Below are positions 46,081 to 57,155 of a stretch of 64,000 bases of DNA, piece after piece (position 1 is the stretch's first letter; each line of letters begins with the position of its first letter). The notes under the pieces were generated by a model that was not told where the DNA came from, made no database searches, and saw only the letters and a list, made by a program, of their open reading frames with translations. The DNA is taken from positions 42,666,001-42,730,000 of the forward strand of contig JAZBRS010000035.1 of the NCBI GenBank assembly GCA_037176725.1, in the 5' to 3' direction. The DNA comes from Posidonia oceanica. Lineage: Eukaryota; Streptophyta; Magnoliopsida; Alismatales; Posidoniaceae. Position numbers and translations under genes: made by a program.

Positions 46081-47103
46081 CCTTACAGCTACGCCACAGA
46101 AATGTGTGCGGAAGTGACGCGATTGGAGAGGGCCTACAAACCCCCAGCACCAGTGGCCAGACTTAGTCATCCAGAACCTGCAGCATCTCTTTCCTTAGGC
46201 CAACCTGCAACCCTACCACCATCAGGCCAACCGCTTGTACCTACCATAGCTGAACTTGTCCCTAAAGCCACCCTTCCTACCACCAAGAAGGGCCAGCCCA
46301 AGGCCAATATTACTGCCCAACTTAAAAAGGTTAAAGCTGACATATCCATTTGGGACCTGATACACACCTTTGCCGAACATCGCGAGGCTTTTCTTTGCGT
46401 GTTCCAAGCTGCCCATGTGTCCCAAGCCATAGAACCTACCGCCTTTGAAAGCATGGTTGGAATGATTGCAGAACCCCAGGTCATCACTTTCATGAGTGAT
46501 GAGCTGCCTCCGGCGGGGATTAATCATAACCAGCCCTTGTTCGTCACGGTACAATTCAAGAACTTTCGCATTCCCCTTGCACTGGTCGATAATGGGTAGG
46601 GCCTTAACGTCTGCCCCTTGCGAACAGCAACTAAGCTCGGATTCAAGGCCGAGGACATTACTCTGGCTGTAAAGGGAATGACAGCTTTTGATAACACCCA
46701 CCATGATGCTCTAGGGATTTTGATTATTCCTCTTATCATTGGCCCAGTCACATTCGATGTGGAATTCTACGTCGTTGACTTGGAGCCTAATTTCAATTTT
46801 CTGCTTGGGCACCCTTGGCTCCACAAGCATCAGGTTATCCCCTCGACCCTCCATTGCATGATCAAGTTCTGCCGAGGTGACGATGTCATCGTTGTCATGG
46901 CAGAGAATTTTGAGAAGGAGCGGATCGAGGCAATCTCCTCTGTCTCTTCACAGACTGTCCCCTTTGATCCTGAACTTTCTGATGCTTTATACCACGTTAA
47001 TCGATGCGAGCCGGTTAACTTCATACCCAATCTTGAATGCGTCAACTCTTTGGCCATTCACAATAACCCTTTCCAGATGGTCGAAAACGTCTGTCACAGG
47101 TAG
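46081..47103 (+). pseudogene. pol: Aspartic protease region of element A
   Basis: The reading frame is the same as the rest of pol. ERAYKPPAP is followed by a spacer and the conserved IWDLI segment typical of the Tat pre-protease region. The active site is LALVDNG at about 46579-46596, followed at once by a TAG at 46597 in place of the usual Ser/Thr-containing turn. The protease then continues LNVCPLRTATKLG, and FDVEFYVVDLEPNFNFLLGHPWL at 46760-46830 is the second conserved block. Further TAG stops are at 47101 and 47140. The enzyme would mature the polyprotein. Confidence 0.85.
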
Positions 47104-48900
47104 GGTTACGTAAAAGGGACACCACTCGTACGATACGGCTAGGGAATCACTGAGCCGATCATGGTAGAGGAGCGAAGAGACAACGAGGGTCTTGGATACG
47201 ACCCGCAGGCTGATGAAAGTAAGCACCCACAGTTGAAGAATCAAAGGATGAGCATTCCCCAGGACCTTGCTAACTTCACGAGTGCAGGTATCCTGGGTTC
47301 AAGCGGAGTTCAGGCTGTAGTGCAGTCAGAGCCATGCCAAAGCCCTCCGTTGCCGGGAGAAGACTGGGTCTGCATTAAGGACTACTACTTGGATGAGGAG
47401 CAGTCTGGCACAGTAGGGGCAGCCCGGACCTGCAGCGAAATTCAACTTGTCTCGGCAGCATCTCGGTCAGTTTGTCTGGCTCTTCCTTCCATAGATCATA
47501 AAGCAGCAGATTTGGCAGGCCCTTTGGCAGAATTGACAGTCTCTGATCTTCCTGCAGTCTCATCAGCATCGCCGATGCCAACACAAACAGCTCTGAAGTC
47601 AAAGACACTAGCTCAGGCACAGTTAGCCAGTCTACCCGCGGCCGTAGTTGCATCAGTACCTCTGTCACCCTCTCTGGCGGGTCAATCACTGAGTTCAGCC
47701 AACAGCGCGACTCAGCCCATTTAAGCAGCCACATCACAAGCAATGCCGCTGGCTCAGTTAGTCACACATCCTCCTGCCTCGAAAGATCAACCCTCGTGGT
47801 AGGCTCCCATGGCGTCAGAGGCCGTGCAGTCACCATCACAACCAGAACCAGAGGCCTTGTTGAGCAGCACACCCTCCCAGCCATTGGTCTTCCAGAAGAA
47901 TAGCTTTACCTCCCCTCCAACTACGGCAGTGACTTTGGCAGCGCACCCATCAGCAACGCTGTTGACCAATCTATTTGGATCACTGATGATCAGGCCGCCG
48001 CAATCTGCCACACCCGCAGGGCAACCAGAGCAAGCGCCCAGAACTGTGGTGCATCTAGTAGCCGGGCCAGAGCCAAAGGCCCCCGGCGCTTACTACGTCG
48101 ACTCACCCTCGGATGAGGAAGAAGTAGCGGCAGCCGAGGCCCAGGTCGACGCGTGAATGGGAGACTTAGAGCTGCTGTACCAAGAACAGCTTACATCGCT
48201 AACGGAGGATCTCGCAGCATACCAAGTGGCTGAGAAAAAGGGGAAAGCTGTGGCTACAAACTCCTCCTTGCAGAAGGACCATGCCTCTATCATGGTCGTT
48301 GAAGAAGACTCGGCGGTAGTGGCCTCCACCAGACCGGATGAACTGATCACTTTGCAGCCACAAGACGGGTCTAGGTGGTTGGTGCAGCACATGGCTCACT
48401 CCAGCAATATCCCTATTGGCCACCAGTCTGACATACCCTCTGCAACAGGGAGCCTGGAAGGGGGAGCATCAGCAGTACAGGCAGTAACAGAATCAGCTGA
48501 ATCAGCAGAGTCAGCAGTGGCAGAGTCAGTGGTAGTACCAGAGACAGAATTAGCAGCAATGCCATCATCAGTGCCGGAGCAAGCAGAGGAGATTGCCAGG
48601 ACAGAGGTCACGCACCGAGGATATAGAAACACCTGAGTAAGCGTGACCATCCTGAAGCGTCACTAGGGCCAAGAAGCAGAACATCTACACTCCTTTGACA
48701 TAACAAACCCTACCTTTGAAAAGGAGATCCTTTCGGAACTTGTTGCATATGGAGAAGAAGATGATACAGGCGAGGATGAGGATGATAGACCATCGCCTGA
48801 GTTCCAACCCTATGACGACGATCCAGAAGGCCCCAAGCTTCATGTCGAAGAGGAGACAGAGGTTATTAACATCGGCACAGCCGAGGAAGTCAGAGAAGTT
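47104..48900 (+). pseudogene. pol: Protease-RT linker of the element A polyprotein
   Basis: It stays in the pol frame but is of low complexity: first RRDNEGLGYDPQ, which resembles a G-patch core, then long Ala/Ser/Pro/Gln-rich and acidic stretches (GEEDDTGEDEDD near 48755). Stops are at 47140, 47722, 47800, 48154, 48634 and 48664. Long linkers between protease and RT are usual in Ogre-type elements, some of which contain an intron there. I found no clear catalytic domain. Confidence 0.65.
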
Positions 48901-50373
48901 CACATCAGTGCCCTATTGTCGCCCCTTGCCAGAGCAGAGTTCATTGCATTTCTGAAAGAGTATGTAGATGTCTTCACCTGGAGCTATGAGGACATGGTCG
49001 GCCTCGATGTCGAAATAGTAGTTCACAACTTGCCCTTGGATCCAGATGCCAAGCCAGTAAAGCAGAAGCTAAGAAGATGGCGACCACAGTGGCTGCTCAT
49101 GATCAAAGAAGAGATAATGAAGCAGCTTAGAGTCAACTTTCTGAAGGTCATTCTTTACCCTGAATGGCTTGCGAACATTGTGCCAGTGCCCAAAAAGGAT
49201 GGCCGAGTCCGGATATGCATCGACTACAGGGACCTGAACAAGGCAAGTCCCAAGGACGATTTCCCATTGCCTTATATTGACGTCCTAGTCGACAACACTG
49301 CAGGCCACAAGATGTTATCCTTTATGGACGGCTTCTCTAGCTATAATCAGATCAAGATGGCAGAAGAAGACATGGAAAAGACTTCATTCATCACCCCCTG
49401 GGGAGTCTTCTGCTATCAAGTTATGCCGTTTGGGCTGAAGAATGCTGGCGCAACCTATCAGAGGGCCATGACTACACTTTTCCATGACCTCATGCACCAA
49501 GAAGTGGAGGTCTATGTAGATGACATGATTGCTAAAACCAAAGAGCCTGAGGATCATCTGGCCTGCCTGAAGAAGCTCTTTGACCGTTTGAGGAAATACA
49601 AGCTGTGGCTTAACCCCAGTAAGTGCGTATTTGGGGTATCATCCGGCAAACTCTTGGGCTACATTGTTAGCCAAAGGGGGATTGAAGTGGACCTGATGAA
49701 AGCAAAAGCCATCGTGGATATGCCACCCCCTCGGACTGAAAAAGAGGTCAGAGGCCTGCTTGGGCGTTTACAGTATATCAGTCGCTTCATTGCACAGCTT
49801 ACGTCCATCTGTGAACCCATATTCAAGCTCCTAAAGAAGAATGCACAAATCGACTGGAGCGAGGAATGTCAGACTGCATTTGCCAAGATCAAGCAGCTGT
49901 TGATCAAGCCTCCTGTCCTGGTTCCTCCCACACCTGGGAGACCTTTGCTTCTCTACCTTTCTACCACGCAGCATTCCATGGGCACTGTTTTGGGCCAACA
50001 TGACGAATTTGGTAGAAAGGAGTGCGCCAATTATTACCTGAGCAAGAAGTTTAATGAATGCGAGGCCAGGTACAACACAATAGAGAAGATCTGCTTATCA
50101 CTTGTCTGGGCTGCATAGAAACTAAGGCACTATATGATGGCATATCCAGTTCAGCTCTTGTGCCGGCATGATCTCATCAAGTTTCTCTTTCAGAAGCCAG
50201 CCATGGTGGGCAAATGTGTTAAGTGGCAGGTGTTGTTATCTCAGTACGATATCACCTTCGTCACATAGAAATCCATGAAGGGCCAAGTTATGGTAGACCA
50301 TCTTGCTGATCTCTCTTTGCCTGAATATCAGCCCCTCCAGACGTAGTTCCCTGATGAGGACATTCTCTTTGCG
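48901..50373 (+). pseudogene. pol: Reverse transcriptase and first RNase H of element A
   Basis: This is a nearly complete domain. VPVPKKDGRVRICIDYRDLN is followed by the ASPKDDFPLP motif, FMDGFSSYNQI (first Asp), FCYQVMPFGLKNAGATYQRA, and the catalytic YVDD at 49513-49524. Thumb and connection follow (KCVFGVSSGKLLG, GRLQYISRFIAQL), then the Ty3-type RNase H (PLLLYLSTTQHSMGTVL, NYYLSKKFNECEARYNTIEK). Stops at 50116 and 50266 lie where the family has Gln (CAG to TAG). Another TAG is at 50344. The frame is otherwise intact for the whole domain. Confidence 0.93.
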
Positions 50374-51050
50374 ATGGAGGACTCTGAGGAGAAAGATCCT
50401 GAAGAACAAGAGGAATGGCAGCTCTACTTTGATGGCACTGTCAACAAGAAGGGCCGAGGCGTAGGCACAGTGCTAACCATGCCCCAAGGACAGATGATTC
50501 CTTTCGCGAGGAAGCTGACTTTCACATGCACAAACAATGAAGCAGAATATGAAGCATACATCCTGGGATTGAAAGTCGCCCTCGAGCATAAGGCGCAGAA
50601 GCTACATGTGCACGGCGATGCCATGCTGGTGATTTCTCAAGTGAATGGTGACTGGAGGACGAAAGATCCAAAACTTGTGCCATATCACGAACACCTGCTG
50701 AAGCTGATGGAAGAATTTGGGAGCATTTACTTCACATATATGAACAGAGCAAAGAACGTGTACGCAGACGCACTAGCAACTCTGGCATCCTGGCTCAGTA
50801 TACCTGAAGATAGTGCAGTAGATGTATCAGTTACCTGCATAGAGCAGCCTACATATTGCATGAACATAGAGGAGGCAGATCCAGCAGAAGAGCAGCCGTG
50901 GTATTATGACATTAAGGCTTTCCTGGAGTCCGGCAGCTTTCCACCTGACACTGCAGCAGCAGATAGGAGAACTCTGACACGTCTGGCGTCAATGTATGTG
51001 TTGGAGGCTGGGCAGCTATATAGAAGATCATATAATCAGATGCTATTATG
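50374..51050 (+). pseudogene. pol: Second (archaeal-like) RNase H of element A
   Basis: WQLYFDGTVN, NNEAEYEAYILGL, HGDAMLVISQV and RAKNVYADALATLAS give the four acidic positions of a complete aRNase H domain between the first RNase H and integrase. This dual RNase H is diagnostic of the Tat lineage (Ogre, Retand, TatIV-VI). No stop falls within this domain. Confidence 0.9.
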
Positions 51051-52140
51051 CTGCCTGAACAAATCAGAGGCTGACACGCTGATGCTTCAAGTGCATGCAG
51101 GGACTTGTGGCCCACACATGAACGGCGTCCTCCTAGCCAAGAAGATCATGTTCCAAGGATATTTCTGGCAGACCATGGAAGCGGACTGCTGCCGGTTCGT
51201 GCATAAATGCCACAACTGCCAGATCCATGGTAACTTCATCAGGGCCCCCCCACAACAGCTGCATAACATGTCTTCGCCATGGCCTTTCTCTACCTGGGGG
51301 ATCGATGTCATTGGCACCATCCACCATGCTGCTTCCAACAGTCATCGCTACATTTTGGTAGCGATCGATTACTTTACTAAGTGGGTGGAAGCAGCCTCTT
51401 ATAAGACAGTCACCACTGTGGCAACAGAAAAGTTTATCAGGAACAATATCGTTGCCTGGTATGGGGTCCCACACTCTATCATCTCTGATAATGGCACAAA
51501 CTTCATTGCCAAAAGGACCGAGGAATACCTGCAGAGTCTCAAGATCAAGCACCACAGATCCTCGCCCTATCGGCCATAGATGAACGGAGCAGTGGAGTCT
51601 GCTAACAAAAACATTATTAAAATCCTGAAGAAGATGGCAGAAACCCACAAGGATTGGCATGACAAGCTCCCGTACGCGCTCTGGGCGTACAGGACATCAA
51701 TCCGGACCTCAACGGGAGCCACCCCGTACTCTCTGGTGTACGGCATGGAAGCGGTGTTAGCTGTCGAAGTAGAGATCTCCTCACTACGAATCCTACGAGA
51801 AGCTGAGTTGGAAGAGGCAGAATGGGTCGAAGACCGCTATGTCCAACTGAATCTGATTGATGAGCACAGACTACAGGCTATGCACAATGCTCACTGTTAC
51901 CAGAAGCAGATGGCTAGAGCGTTCTTGAAGAAAGTCTAGCCCAGAAACTTCCAGCCAAGAGATCTCGTTCTGCGTGCCATTCATTTACCTGACGGTCGAG
52001 GCAAATTTTGACCTAACTGGCGTGGCCCCTTTGTGGTCAAGCAGATCTTCTCGGGTGGCGCTGTAACTCTTGAGGACATGGACCAGGTCGAGCAGTCCGA
52101 GCCGGTCAACTTGTGCTACCTCAAGAAGTACTATCAGTAG
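51051..52140 (+). pseudogene. pol: Integrase of element A, normal stop at 52138
   Basis: The N-terminal zinc finger (HAGTCGPHMNG ... CHNCQIHG, an HHCC pattern) is at about 51090-51230. The catalytic core has Asp in STWGIDVIG (about 51300), Asp in SIISDNGTNF (about 51485) and Glu in NGAVESANK (about 51592). The C-terminal part has LPYALWAYRTSIRTSTGATP and the GPFVV segment before YLKKYYQ and the probable natural TAG at 52138. Premature stops are at 51577 (family Gln), 51937, and 52009 (family Arg, CGA to TGA). There is no frameshift and no chromodomain, as expected for Tat. Confidence 0.92.
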
Positions 52141-53538
52141 CCTGGAGCAACCATTGCAGATCATTCTTCTTCATCCCACCTCTCGTACTCCCACCCCTCT
52201 GCACGCTTCTGTCCCTCTTTTCGTCCTATCTCCCCCGTCTTTGCCACTGTACATCTTCATACACCGCTTTGCTCTATCTTCTGCATCTTTGTCACTACAT
52301 TCTCGTACGTTCCATCCCTTATCCCTTTTATAATCATCATCGTCATCCTCTCAAATCATGCATTGCATATTGCCCGGTGACGAAGACCGGAGGTGCTTGC
52401 CCACTACGGAAGGAGTCTCCCGACCTCACTTGCCACTACTTAGATGTCTTAGCTAGTAAGGGAGCCACCACTCAGTGAGAGCAGGTGAAATGCCCAAACA
52501 CCTAAGGACTTACACTCCTAGAAGTATGCTAGGCGTTAGCCAGAAAGGAACACATGTCTAAGCCTGGATGCGCAAGAAAAGAAAGAAAGAGAGAGCCAAA
52601 GTTCACACCGGAAAGTCCTAGCCCTCATGTCTCAGAAGCCAGGCACCCATTTCCTCTAGGGTAGGGATAGCGGAGGCCTGCAAGCCTAAAAAAAAAGAGG
52701 AGAAGAAAAAAAAGGGGGAAAAAGAAACAACCCAAAAGAAACAAAAAAGATAGAGAAGAAAAAAGAGAATGATAGAAAAGAAAAAGAGAATGATAGAAAA
52801 GAAAAAAGGAAAAAGTAGAAGTCAACTCCAAAAAATGAAGGCGAGCAGAGTAATCCCGCACCCTTCACCTACCCCAGAGAAGAGCCAAATGTTAAGCCAG
52901 GTCCTCCTTGTCTCCAAGACAGGGGCAGGGAGGGCCCCACACCCCTTTATAGAAGCAAAAGAGACAAGAAAAGGGAAAAAAGTAGATAAAAGTCCTTCAA
53001 AGTCTAGTATGTAGCCCGTCCTCTCTACACCACCACCAAACATCACCAACATCCTTTTCTAGAGTGCCACCGACTAGTTAGGAGTCTGGGTAGAGTCCAG
53101 TGGGTCAGGAACCGCTCCATTCCTAAACAGCAGGCACCAAAGCACTCCGTATGCTGAGGGCAAACCACTCCAATCATTAATCATGCATACATCTGCATTT
53201 CCAATCATCTCCTCTCCCTCTAATCATTCCACCTTCCAAGACCTGCTCTAGCACTGAGACAGTACTCCTACTCAGCACATGTTGGCATCATCGAGCTGCG
53301 CTGGTCCAGGACTCCTACCAGTCCCTACCCCCGTGCCAACAGAATCCCCTACTTATATGTGCTTAATTGCTATGCTCTGAATGTTTACTGCTAAATATGT
53401 TGAACTGCTTTACCAGTTTCAGAATCTGCTTACAGTCAGTGATTATGTACTAGTAGGAAATCTGATGATCTACAGTCTTGGTAACAGGTACCTGAAGATC
53501 CTGTAGCAGCTATCTGCCTACATTCTGTGATCCGCACA
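52141..53538 (+). other. Spacer between integrase and the plant-mobile-domain ORF
   Basis: It is noncoding. 52686-52820 is a strongly purine-rich tract (AAAAAGGGGGAAAAAG and GAGAATGATAGAAAAGAAAA repeated), which could act as a second purine primer. Near 53385-53440 there is a cluster of 3'-splice-like sequences (CTGCTAAAT, then GCTTTACCAG, TTTCAG, CTTACAG) just upstream of the next ORF. Confidence 0.5.
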
Positions 53539-54732
53539 ATGGGTTTCCCTACTCTAGTAACCCCAGCACACTGCTTTGAGACCCTGCGAGAGTGGATCAG
53601 CAAGCTTACCAAAGATGACTGCGAAAAACTGCGCCTATGGGGCATTCCAACCAAGCTGCTAAAGGCCGCTGATGTAGAAGTGAGCCGCCATCTTCTGTGT
53701 GCCACTGCAAGGTTCTGGAAACCGGGGCACCACGTCTTTCGCTTTGGCAGAACTGAATTAACACCCACGCTGGAAGAAGTGCGTCGGATCTGCAGCTTCT
53801 CCAAGATCATGGGGCCGCCTATCTTCATGAGGCATGATGGATACCTTGCAGTCCTTAGCCAACTGACTGGGCTCTCTACTCGAACCTGCCAACAAAGACT
53901 GATCTGTACCAGTGGGCCCACGCCCCTGCTTCGCCTAGCGCACTTTGATGATGTCATGAAAAAGCGCGTTGAACTCGGAGACGAGCTGTGGCTCTGAGGG
54001 TTTGTCATCCGTTTCCTAGGCGAGCTGGTCTTTACTCATGGTCGACTGACAGTGGCCATTGAGGTTGCAGAAATAGCACTTGTTGTGGTGACTCGGCAGA
54101 TAGACCTGGCACCGGTTGTTTTGGCAGAGACATATTGCGGGCTGGACCGCATCTCACATCGCTGCTGCCACTTCCATGGCTACGGAGCACTTATACAGGT
54201 CTGGCTAGCCGCACACTTAGAGATGAACCTCCTGCGCCCCCAGGTGCATGCTTTTGAAGCCTACTGCAGCAGCAGCCGTGCCAAGATAGTCAAGAGCATC
54301 AAGGAAGAATATGAGAGGCTATCAGAGCTGACCGATGACGCGGTAACCTGGCGTATCATCCCCCCCATGGCCGAACCATTCACTGTTAATTTCAACACAT
54401 GCGACATGCGGCTGATTGTACTACCAGGATTCACTACGGGTGTGGAATACCACCCTATCAGGGTCATGCGCCAGTTTAGCTTCCGGCAGGGCGCCTTTGT
54501 TGACAGCACAGCACCTAAGCTTCTTCAGACATATCCCCTCAGTACAACTGCCCCAACAAAGAAGCTGGCCAATCTGATGCAGCATGGAGTGCGATCAACA
54601 GACATCGCAGCTGCGAGAGGCACAGGATGTACCCCTGAGTATGTGACCGAGGTCCAAGAGCTCTGGCACATCAATGAAATCCCGCCAGGCAGCCCCCTGT
54701 TCCCTGACTCTAGGCAGTCAAAGAAGGCCTGA
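53539..54732 (+). pseudogene. Captured plant mobile domain (PMD, aminotransferase-like) ORF, one in-frame stop
   Basis: It starts MGFPTLVTPAH. Conserved PMD features in order are: an N-terminal helical region; LTPTLEEVRRICSFSKI (the TPTLEDV motif, about 53755-53805); GYGALIQVWLAAHL (about 54178-54219); and WRIIPPMAEPF followed by VEYHPIRVMRQFSFRQ (the VE-H-P-RV-RQFG signature, about 54442-54490). PMDs occur in the MAIN/MAIL proteins and in some Mutator-like and Ty3/gypsy elements; in MAIL1/MAIN they act in gene silencing and growth control. Only one lesion is seen, TGA at 53995-53997, and the same frame continues to 54732, about 397 codons. Its role for the element is unknown. Confidence 0.8.
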
Positions 54733-55228
54733 ACCGGCTAGGGCGCTTATGCAGCTGTTAGTGTAGTTTCCTTTCAAGTTATGCTGTATCTCTTGGCCTG
54801 CCACAGGCGTGTAATCAACAGTTCTATCAATGCAAAAGTGTTTTATGCTGTCTACTTGCACTTCAAGACTGCTTAATGCTTAATCATTGCCAATCTTATC
54901 TTGAGGCCTCTGGCCAGACTTGCTGCCAACATGACGCAGGAAAGTCCTCAGCAATCAATCCGGGGTCCAGAATCTCTGCAGACCCACACCGTCAAGTTAA
55001 GCCATCAAGCATCCCCAGCTGAGCCTCCGTCGGGCTGGTACCCTAAACTACTCGTTTGACAAACACGTCAGTTTTGTCTATCCTTCGCTTTTCGATGCCA
55101 GGGGCGCTCCGGCTGTCCCCTGGTATCATCTTGATACCAGGGGCATCTTTTTAGATGTCCTGTGGTATCACACCCTATCGCTCCCCCGTTGATATGCCTG
55201 GATGTCACGGGCTCCAATTTTGTCGGTC
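54733..55228 (+). other. 3' spacer of element A with long hairpins
   Basis: After the ORF, 55092-55170 contains three overlapping long inverted repeats: GATGCCAGGGG with CCCCTGGTATC, CTGGTATCA with TGATACCAG, and GATACCA...CATC with GATG...TGGTATC. Earlier short ones are GGTA-ccctaaac-TACT (about 55038) and GACAA...TTGTC (about 55058-55079). Confidence 0.6.
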
Positions 55229-56580
55229 GATAAGTCCGATATCTTATCATTCTATTCTTTCATCCTCTCTTTGCCGGCCGATAAGTCCGATATCTTATCA
55301 CTCATTCATTTCCTAGCCGATGATCCAAAACTCATCACTTTCTTTCTCCTTTTGGCTGATGATCCAAAACTCATCACTTTCTTTTTCCTTTTGGCTGATG
55401 ATCCAAAACTCATCACTTTCTTTCTCCTTTTGGCTGATGATCCAAAACTCATCACTTCCTTTCTCCTTTTGGCTGATGATCCAAAACTCATCACTTCCTT
55501 TCTCCTTTTGGCTGATGATCCAAAACTCATCACTTCCATTCTCCTTTTGGCTGATGATCCAAAACTCATCACTTCCTTTCTCCTTTTGGCTGATGATCCA
55601 AAACTCATCACTTTCTTTCTCCTTTAGCTGATGATCCAAAACTCATCACTTTCTTTCTCCTTTTGGCTGATGATCCAAAACTCATCACTTTCTTTCTCCT
55701 TTAGCTGATGATCCAAAAATCATCACTTTCTTTCTCCTTTTGGCTGATGATCCAAAACTCATCATTCTCTTTGGCTGATGATCCAAAACTCATCACTCTT
55801 TCTCTACCCTCGGCTGATGATCCAAAACTCATCATTCTCTTTGGCTGATATCCGAAACTATCACCTGCAGTTGTGTTATACGGCTGACATCCGGTAACTG
55901 TCCCTCGTAATTGCACCTCTTGGCTGATGATCCAAAACTCATCATTCTCTGGTTGATGATCCAAAACTCATCCTTGGTTGATATCCAAAACTATCACTTG
56001 CAATTACGTTATACGGCTGATATCCAGTAACTATCCCTTGCAATTGCTCTTTCCGGTTGATAGGACCGTAAACTATCATTCTCTGGCTGATGATCCAAAA
56101 CTCATCATTCTCTTGGCTGATATCCAAAACTATCACTTGCAATTGCATTATACGGCTGATACCTAGTAACTATCACTCGCAAAAGCCCTTTCCGGTTGAT
56201 AGGATTGTAAACTATCGCTTCCGGTTGATAGGACCGTAAACTATCGCTCTCTGGCTGATATCCAAAACTATCGTGGGTATTTGCGTTATATGGCTAATAT
56301 CCAGTAACTATCACTCATGGTTTGCTCTTTCCGGTTGATAGGACCGTAAACTATCATTCTCTGGCTGATGATCCAAAACTCATCATTCTCTTGGCTGATA
56401 TCCAAAACTATCACCTGCAACCATGTTATATGGCTAATATCTAGTAATTATCACTCACAACTGCACCCTTCAGTTGATAGGACCGTAAACTATCGCTTCC
56501 GGTTGATAGGACCGTAAACTATCACTCTCGGTTGATGATCCGAAACTCATCCCCTCCGGTCGATGAGTCCGACAACTTAT
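55229..56580 (+). repeat. Array of 38 small hairpins with co-varying stems
   Basis: Units have a 4-6 bp stem and an 8-9 nt loop. The start is GATAAG-tccgatat-CTTATC twice (55229, 55280). Then come 14 units of GATGA-tccaaaac-TCATC, the first eleven (55319-55707) at 38-39 bp spacing with a CTTTCTTTCTCCTTTTGGCT spacer. After that is a mixed series of GATA-tccaaaac-TATC, GATAG-gaccgtaaa-CTATC, GACA-tccggtaac-TGTC and GATGAG-tccgacaa-CTTATC. Almost all stems pair perfectly or through G-U; two units have AATA against TATC. Open frames through the array (repeats of ADDPKLITFFLL) are by-products of the 39-bp period. Confidence 0.9.
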
Positions 56581-57142
56581 CACTTCCCTCGCGCGACTTT
56601 GTTCCAAGAGGACGAAGTCCCGCATCCCTCCGCGGAAGGAGAGGGTCCCCCTCTCCCTCCGCACCTCTTTTGTTTTGGTTGCCCCTTTTTTGCGCAGCTC
56701 CTGCTGTCTTGCTTGCTTGCTCCCTCAGGCAGGGATAAGTTGTGCTTTTCTTTTCTCGCCTTGCTGCGTAAGTCTAGGCCTAGCCGCCAGATTTCTTGCG
56801 CTACATCGCGGTTTCTTTTTAGCTTTCTTTTTGCATCAACCTTGCACCCCTCTTTCTAGCATTACATGCTAATCTAACACCATCAGCATCATTAGTAATG
56901 CATCAGCATTCTCGTCTGTACTAACGTTTGTGCTAACTTCTGCATCACATCAGCATTGGCATGCATTGCATACATTGCATTCCATCCATCTGCACCTGCA
57001 TTTTGCATTGCGGTAATGAGTTACGACGTTCGGTGCATCCGTTGAATAAGTAACTCACGCCAATAGCAAACATTTGGCTCTCTGGTCAAATGGGGTGTCT
57101 TGTCAACCCAGAGCAGCAGCCTCGGTCCCCTTGACCTTGCTT
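56581..57142 (+). other. Spacer between hairpin array and polypurine tract
   Basis: A pyrimidine-rich first half (56640-56860) is followed by GCAT-rich repeats (GCATTGCAT, ATCAGCAT). No gene is recognised. Confidence 0.4.
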
Positions 57143-57151
57143 AGGGAGGGG
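57143..57151 (+). other. Polypurine tract of element A
   Basis: AGGGAGGGG, then CATC and the start of the 3' LTR at 57156. This is the expected plus-strand primer position. Confidence 0.8.
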
Positions 57152-57155
57152 CATC

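Noticed and set aside
40250..46110. A simple in-frame gag-protease join across the solo LTR
   Set aside because: On checking, the frame before the insertion and the frame after it are offset by one base when the insert and one duplication are left out, and a TAA lies in the matching frame upstream, so small indels are present as well.
50116..52011. Programmed TAG readthrough in pol
   Set aside because: Several TAGs fall at conserved Gln positions inside catalytic domains and a TGA replaces an Arg, which fits decay better than a regulated signal.
55202..55639. Long open frames on both strands through the 39-bp repeat array
   Set aside because: A period of 39 is divisible by three, so frames stay open by chance; the peptides are pure repeats.
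55319..55740. CRISPR-like appearance of the 39-bp repeats
   Set aside because: Spacers are as conserved as repeats, there are no cas genes, and the locus is inside a plant retrotransposon.
55319..56580. Hammerhead-ribozyme resemblance of CTGATGA and GATGAGTCC in the hairpin units
   Set aside because: The conserved GAAA and the rest of the catalytic core are missing, and the units are complete simple hairpins without the three-stem layout.
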